DNA of 54,672 bases from Cypionkella psychrotolerans. Its GTDB lineage: Bacteria > Pseudomonadota > Alphaproteobacteria > Rhodobacterales > Rhodobacteraceae. A model generated the notes under the pieces. The model did not search any database and had not been told where the DNA came from. It saw only the letters and a list, made by a program, of their open reading frames with translations. Where the stretch lies: contig NZ_LGIC01000018.1 in the NCBI RefSeq assembly GCF_001294535.1, forward strand, positions 1-54,672. Direction: 5' to 3'. Shown here piece after piece: positions 52,010-54,672 of this stretch (position 1 is its first letter; each line of letters opens with the position of its first letter). The position numbers and the translations under genes are program-made.

Positions 52010-52513
52010 CTAAGGTGCCGTTTGTGAGAAGTAATACACTGCATCAGGTCGCCAAAAGATAAAGCCTGCCGGAGCAACGTCAAAGTAAGGTGCCAGCCCT
52101 TCATCAGCGAAGCGTCCAGCAATCATCTCAGAATCCGCTTCGCCTTCAATGGTCAGCAAATTCTGCGAAGCCACAACATCGTCAAAATGCTTCAACGTAT
52201 TTGCTTTCGCAAACTCAAGCGGATCCTTTAGATCGCCCTCTACCTTATAGACGTGAATATCGTGATCAACGCCAAAGGTTCTGATCCGCCAAATGCCCTC
52301 CGGTGAAATCCACCACTGGACAGTGTCCGGCACATGAGAACTGCCAGCCACGGCATATTCGACGTTGTTTGCGTAGCTGCCGCTCACAGAAAGGACTGTA
52401 ACGAAAAGTACGCCATCTGACGGCCTTGGCGCTGCCACAGCCATGACTGGCCAAAGGATGAAAAGAAATCCAAGCGCCGTAATCCTCTGTAAGACAATCC
52501 GAACGACTGACAC
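52010..52513 (-). CDS. Unknown exported protein
   Basis: A 167-residue protein I do not recognise. GTG 52513 with GAGGT about 9 bases upstream is the preferred start; a TTG at 52519 is possible. Residues about 8-28 (RITALGFLFILWPVMAVAA) form a signal peptide. The rest is mixed, with SYANNVEYAVAGSSHVPDTV and PAGFIFWRPDAVYYFSQTAP; no known motif and no Cys. Its base composition is visibly less GC-rich than the neighbours, so recent transfer is possible. It may be periplasmic. Confidence 0.65.
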   Translation of the reverse strand: MSVVRIVLQRITALGFLFILWPVMAVAAPRPSDGVLFVTVLSVSGSYANNVEYAVAGSSHVPDTVQWWISPEGIWRIRTFGVDHDIHVYKVEGDLKDPLEFAKANTLKHFDDVVASQNLLTIEGEADSEMIAGRFADEGLAPYFDVAPAGFIFWRPDAVYYFSQTAP

Positions 52514-52692
52514 AGCCAATCACCTCTATTTGTCATAACAACAGTAACCCAGAAAAGATGAACGGGCGGTAAATTTCTGCCTCCTTTTGACCTGTGCATC
52601 CCCGCACATCCTGTCACCAAATCCCCGCCACTCCGCCCCATTGCGCCAGCCCTCCCCCGGCCTCATCTTCCCTATAACCACAGGAGGCGCCG

Positions 52693-53487
52693 ATGCCCAA
52701 ACTTCCCACCTATTTCATCTCCCACGGCGGTGGCCCCTGGCCTTGGCTGCCAAACATGCGGCAGATGCTCGCCAGTTTGGAGATCTCGCTCGCCCGGATG
52801 CCCGCGGAGATCGGCACCACCCCGAAAGCCATCCTGATGATTTCCGGCCATTGGGAGGAAGACGATTTCGCCGTGATGTCCGCAGCTCGCCCCGGCATGC
52901 TCTATGATTACGGCGGCTTCCCGCCCGAGACCTATAAAATCACCTACCCCGCCCCCGGCGCACCAGAACTGGCCCAGCGCACCGCCGATCTGATTAAATC
53001 CGCAGGCCTGCCCACCCACCTAGATCCCAAGCGCGGCTTTGATCACGGCACTTTCGCGCCCGCCTATGTGATGTATCCCAATGCCGAAATCCCAATCTTC
53101 CAAGTCTCGCTGCAACACAGCTACGATCCCGCCACCCATTTCGCCCTCGGCCGCGCGATAGCCCCGCTGCGCGATGAAGGCGTGTTGATCGTCGGTTCCG
53201 GCCTCAGCTACCACAACCTGCGCCTGTTCGGCCCCGGCGCCAAAGCCCCCTCCGCCGCTTTCGATGCTTGGCTGTCAGACATCATGGCTCTGCCCGGCGG
53301 CCAACGCACCAAAGCCTTGCTGGATTGGGAAAACGCCCCCTCCGCCCGCATCTGCCACCCACAAGAAGACCATCTCGTGCCGCTGTTCGCCGCATTAGGT
53401 GCTGCCGAAAACGAAGGCGCCACCATGGTCTATCACGACAAAAATGTCTTCGGCGGTGTTACCGCCTCCAGCTACCGTATTGGTTAA
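52693..53487 (+). CDS. LigB-family extradiol dioxygenase (DODA/YgiD-like)
   Basis: A 264-residue class III ring-cleaving dioxygenase. The metal site follows YFISHGGGPWPWL (H11) and AILMISGHWEEDDF (H53), and RGFDHGTFAPAYVMYP (H118) supplies the acid/base His. VLIVGSGLSYHNLRLF is the C-terminal conserved strand. YgiD-like proteins open catechols such as L-DOPA; the plant-type 4,5-DOPA dioxygenase is the best-known relative. The natural substrate in bacteria is unsure. GGAGG lies 6 bases before ATG. It stands alone. Confidence 0.88.
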   Translation: MPKLPTYFISHGGGPWPWLPNMRQMLASLEISLARMPAEIGTTPKAILMISGHWEEDDFAVMSAARPGMLYDYGGFPPETYKITYPAPGAPELAQRTADLIKSAGLPTHLDPKRGFDHGTFAPAYVMYPNAEIPIFQVSLQHSYDPATHFALGRAIAPLRDEGVLIVGSGLSYHNLRLFGPGAKAPSAAFDAWLSDIMALPGGQRTKALLDWENAPSARICHPQEDHLVPLFAALGAAENEGATMVYHDKNVFGGVTASSYRIG

Positions 53488-53529
53488 GACGCCTGCGGGG
53501 GCTGGGTTAAACTCAGTCCCCGCTACGCG

Positions 53530-53892
53530 CTAAATCAGCCACTGCGCCAAAATCATCGGCGCGCCCGACACGGCCCAACTGCCCGCATCGACCAAGCGGC
53601 TAACGGGTCCCAACTTCTTGAAAGCATTGTTGGAATATCCCATCACGATGAAGGCCACGATGCCCAAAACCAGAGGCCCTCAAAGTCCGCGCGCCATCAT
53701 CACGCCAACGAACAACCCATAGAGCACCAGCACCAGCGAGCCAAACGCTGGCCCCATCGGATCGCCGGGCGCATGCTGCACTTTGGCCGAGGCGCTCCAC
53801 GCCGGATAATACCCCTTCGGCGAATACCAAAACCACCCGGCAATAAAGGCGGCGATGACCCCCACACCCAGCCAATCCACCCCCTCGAACAT
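53530..53892 (-). pseudogene. DUF1761-like membrane protein, interrupted by in-frame TGA
   Basis: The frame from ATG 53892 reads MFEGVDWLGVGVIAAFIAGW, then FWYSPKGYYPAWSASAKVQH and VLVLYGLFVGVMMARGL before TGA at 53682-53680. Directly past it, in the same frame, it continues GPLVLGIVAFIVMGYSNNAF and ends AQWLI-TAG at 53532-53530. The whole 120-residue frame fits DUF1761, a small four-helix membrane family (WYSP motif near the start). The break is one base; a Trp (TGG) or Arg/Gly codon there would restore it. It could be a nonsense mutation or a sequencing error; no selenocysteine signs are seen. Confidence 0.75.
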
Positions 53893-54033
53893 AACGACCT
53901 CCCCGATTCGGCCATCTTAGTTGAGAATGGTTAACCCGCCGCAAATGGCAAAACATATTGCCCTGTTCTGTATCGGCTCACACCCTTTTCCATTCGCCAA
54001 TTTCTCAGATCCCAAGAAATTTCCACAGCGCCT

Positions 54034-54672
54034 TCAATGCCTTACCCCACACACCGCGCAATCCGCCCGTGATTTCACCCCAATCACCCGCGTCTCACCA
54101 TACAGCGCATCGTGGATCAGCAACCGCCCCCGCAGCGGCTCCCCCGCCCCGGTGATCAGCTTCACCGCCTCCATCGCCATCATGCTGCCAATCACCCCCG
54201 GCAAAGGGGCCGCCACCCCAGCCTCGGCACAAGTTGGCACCGTGCCCGACGCTGGCCTCACCGGGAAAACGCATTCATAACAAGGGCTTCCCTTCACTGG
54301 ATCGTAGACCGAAAGCTGCCCCTCCCACTGCGTGATCGCCGCCGCCACCAAGGGCTTGCCCGCCGCCACGCATAACCGATTGACCAAATACCGCGTGTCA
54401 AAATTGTCCGAGCCATCCAGCACCAGATCATATTCCGCGATCAACCCGCCCGAGGCCGCATCCAACCGCCGCATATAAGGCTTCACCACAATATAAGGGT
54501 TCAACGCCCGCATCGCGATTTCCGCCGAACGCACCTTATCCATGCCAATGCGTTGATCGCTATGAATAATCTGCCGCTGCAAATTACTAGGATCAACCGT
54601 GTCATCGTCGATCACCCCAATCTCGCCCACCCCCGCCGCCGCGAGATACAAAAGAACCGGAGAGCCCAACCC
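54034..54672 (-). CDS. moeB: MoeB/ThiF-family adenylyltransferase (N-terminus outside window)
   Basis: The frame is open at the window edge; about 212 residues are visible. GLGSPVLLYLAAAGVGEIGV is the end of the Rossmann ATP loop; DDDTVDPSNLQRQIIHSDQR (with R in NLQRQ) is the MoeB/ThiF/E1 signature; DLVLDGSDNFDTRYLVN is the conserved Asp strand; CYECVFPVRP and DCAVCGVRH are the paired CxxC zinc motifs. It adenylates the C-terminus of MoaD or ThiS for sulfur transfer. MoeB is the better guess by the zinc motifs and length, but ThiF is possible. Confidence 0.88.
   Translation of the reverse strand, partial: GLGSPVLLYLAAAGVGEIGVIDDDTVDPSNLQRQIIHSDQRIGMDKVRSAEIAMRALNPYIVVKPYMRRLDAASGGLIAEYDLVLDGSDNFDTRYLVNRLCVAAGKPLVAAAITQWEGQLSVYDPVKGSPCYECVFPVRPASGTVPTCAEAGVAAPLPGVIGSMMAMEAVKLITGAGEPLRGRLLIHDALYGETRVIGVKSRADCAVCGVRH

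Noticed and set aside
53680-53682. TGA as a selenocysteine codon
   Set aside because: DUF1761 proteins are not selenoproteins and no SECIS-like hairpin directly follows; nonsense change or error is simpler.

Overview
The window is about 54.7 kb of GC-rich, densely coded chromosome. It looks like a member of the Rhodobacteraceae (Rhodobacter/Gemmobacter-like Alphaproteobacteria). The reasons are the divergent hemN-fnrL pair with an FNR box between them, a class I lysyl-tRNA synthetase, a TRAP system resembling TakP/TakQ/TakM, EcfG-type promoters, and short intergenic repeats of the (C)CTCCGGCGGGGATATTT kind. I see no prophage, insertion sequence, CRISPR array, rRNA or tRNA.

Layout. Bases 1-9983 hold the end of a glycosyltransferase, hemN/fnrL, a YciA thioesterase, a patch of small stress-type proteins (secreted repeat protein, a 25-residue membrane peptide, CsbD, DUF3309), ettA, a serine acetyltransferase, a MarR-GNAT fusion and nadD. 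Bases 10.0-24.5 kb hold mostly housekeeping genes: a D-Ala-D-Ala carboxypeptidase, a TRAP transporter split over two convergent units, a TerB-like protein, class I lysS, moaB, rsgA, a small phosphatase, the dnaX-ybaB-recR operon and cspA.

Bases 24.7-47.6 kb form a catabolic accessory region. One strand carries an oligopeptide-type ABC transporter with a CocE/NonD-type hydrolase and an alkaline-phosphatase-superfamily phosphodiesterase. It faces an alpha/beta hydrolase and a class II aldolase. Next come choline sulfatase (betC) and a GMC (choline dehydrogenase-like) oxidoreductase, then a guanidine exporter under what looks like a guanidine-II (mini-ykkC) riboswitch. After that comes a seven-gene operon: a beta-keto acid cleavage enzyme (BKACE), a carnitine 3-dehydrogenase-thioesterase fusion, an SDR, an acyl-CoA dehydrogenase, a SelT/Rdx-like protein, an ADP-forming-type acyl-CoA ligase and CaiD. 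A GlxA/AraC-type regulator is divergent to it. I read the operon as joining the oxidative carnitine route (carnitine to dehydrocarnitine to betaine plus acetoacetate) with a CoA-linked gamma-butyrobetaine/crotonobetaine entry branch. With betC and the GMC enzyme, the region looks like a quaternary-amine scavenging island. This is the most interesting system in the window; the family calls are strong, the combined pathway is inference.

The right end (47.5-54.7 kb) holds mgtC, an M3 peptidase, a two-gene amino-acid ABC unit without its ATPase, a LigB-type dioxygenase, a DUF1761-like gene broken by an in-frame stop, and a truncated MoeB/ThiF gene. Two genes look damaged: hemN has lost its expected stop, probably by one missing base, and the DUF1761-like gene has an internal TGA.
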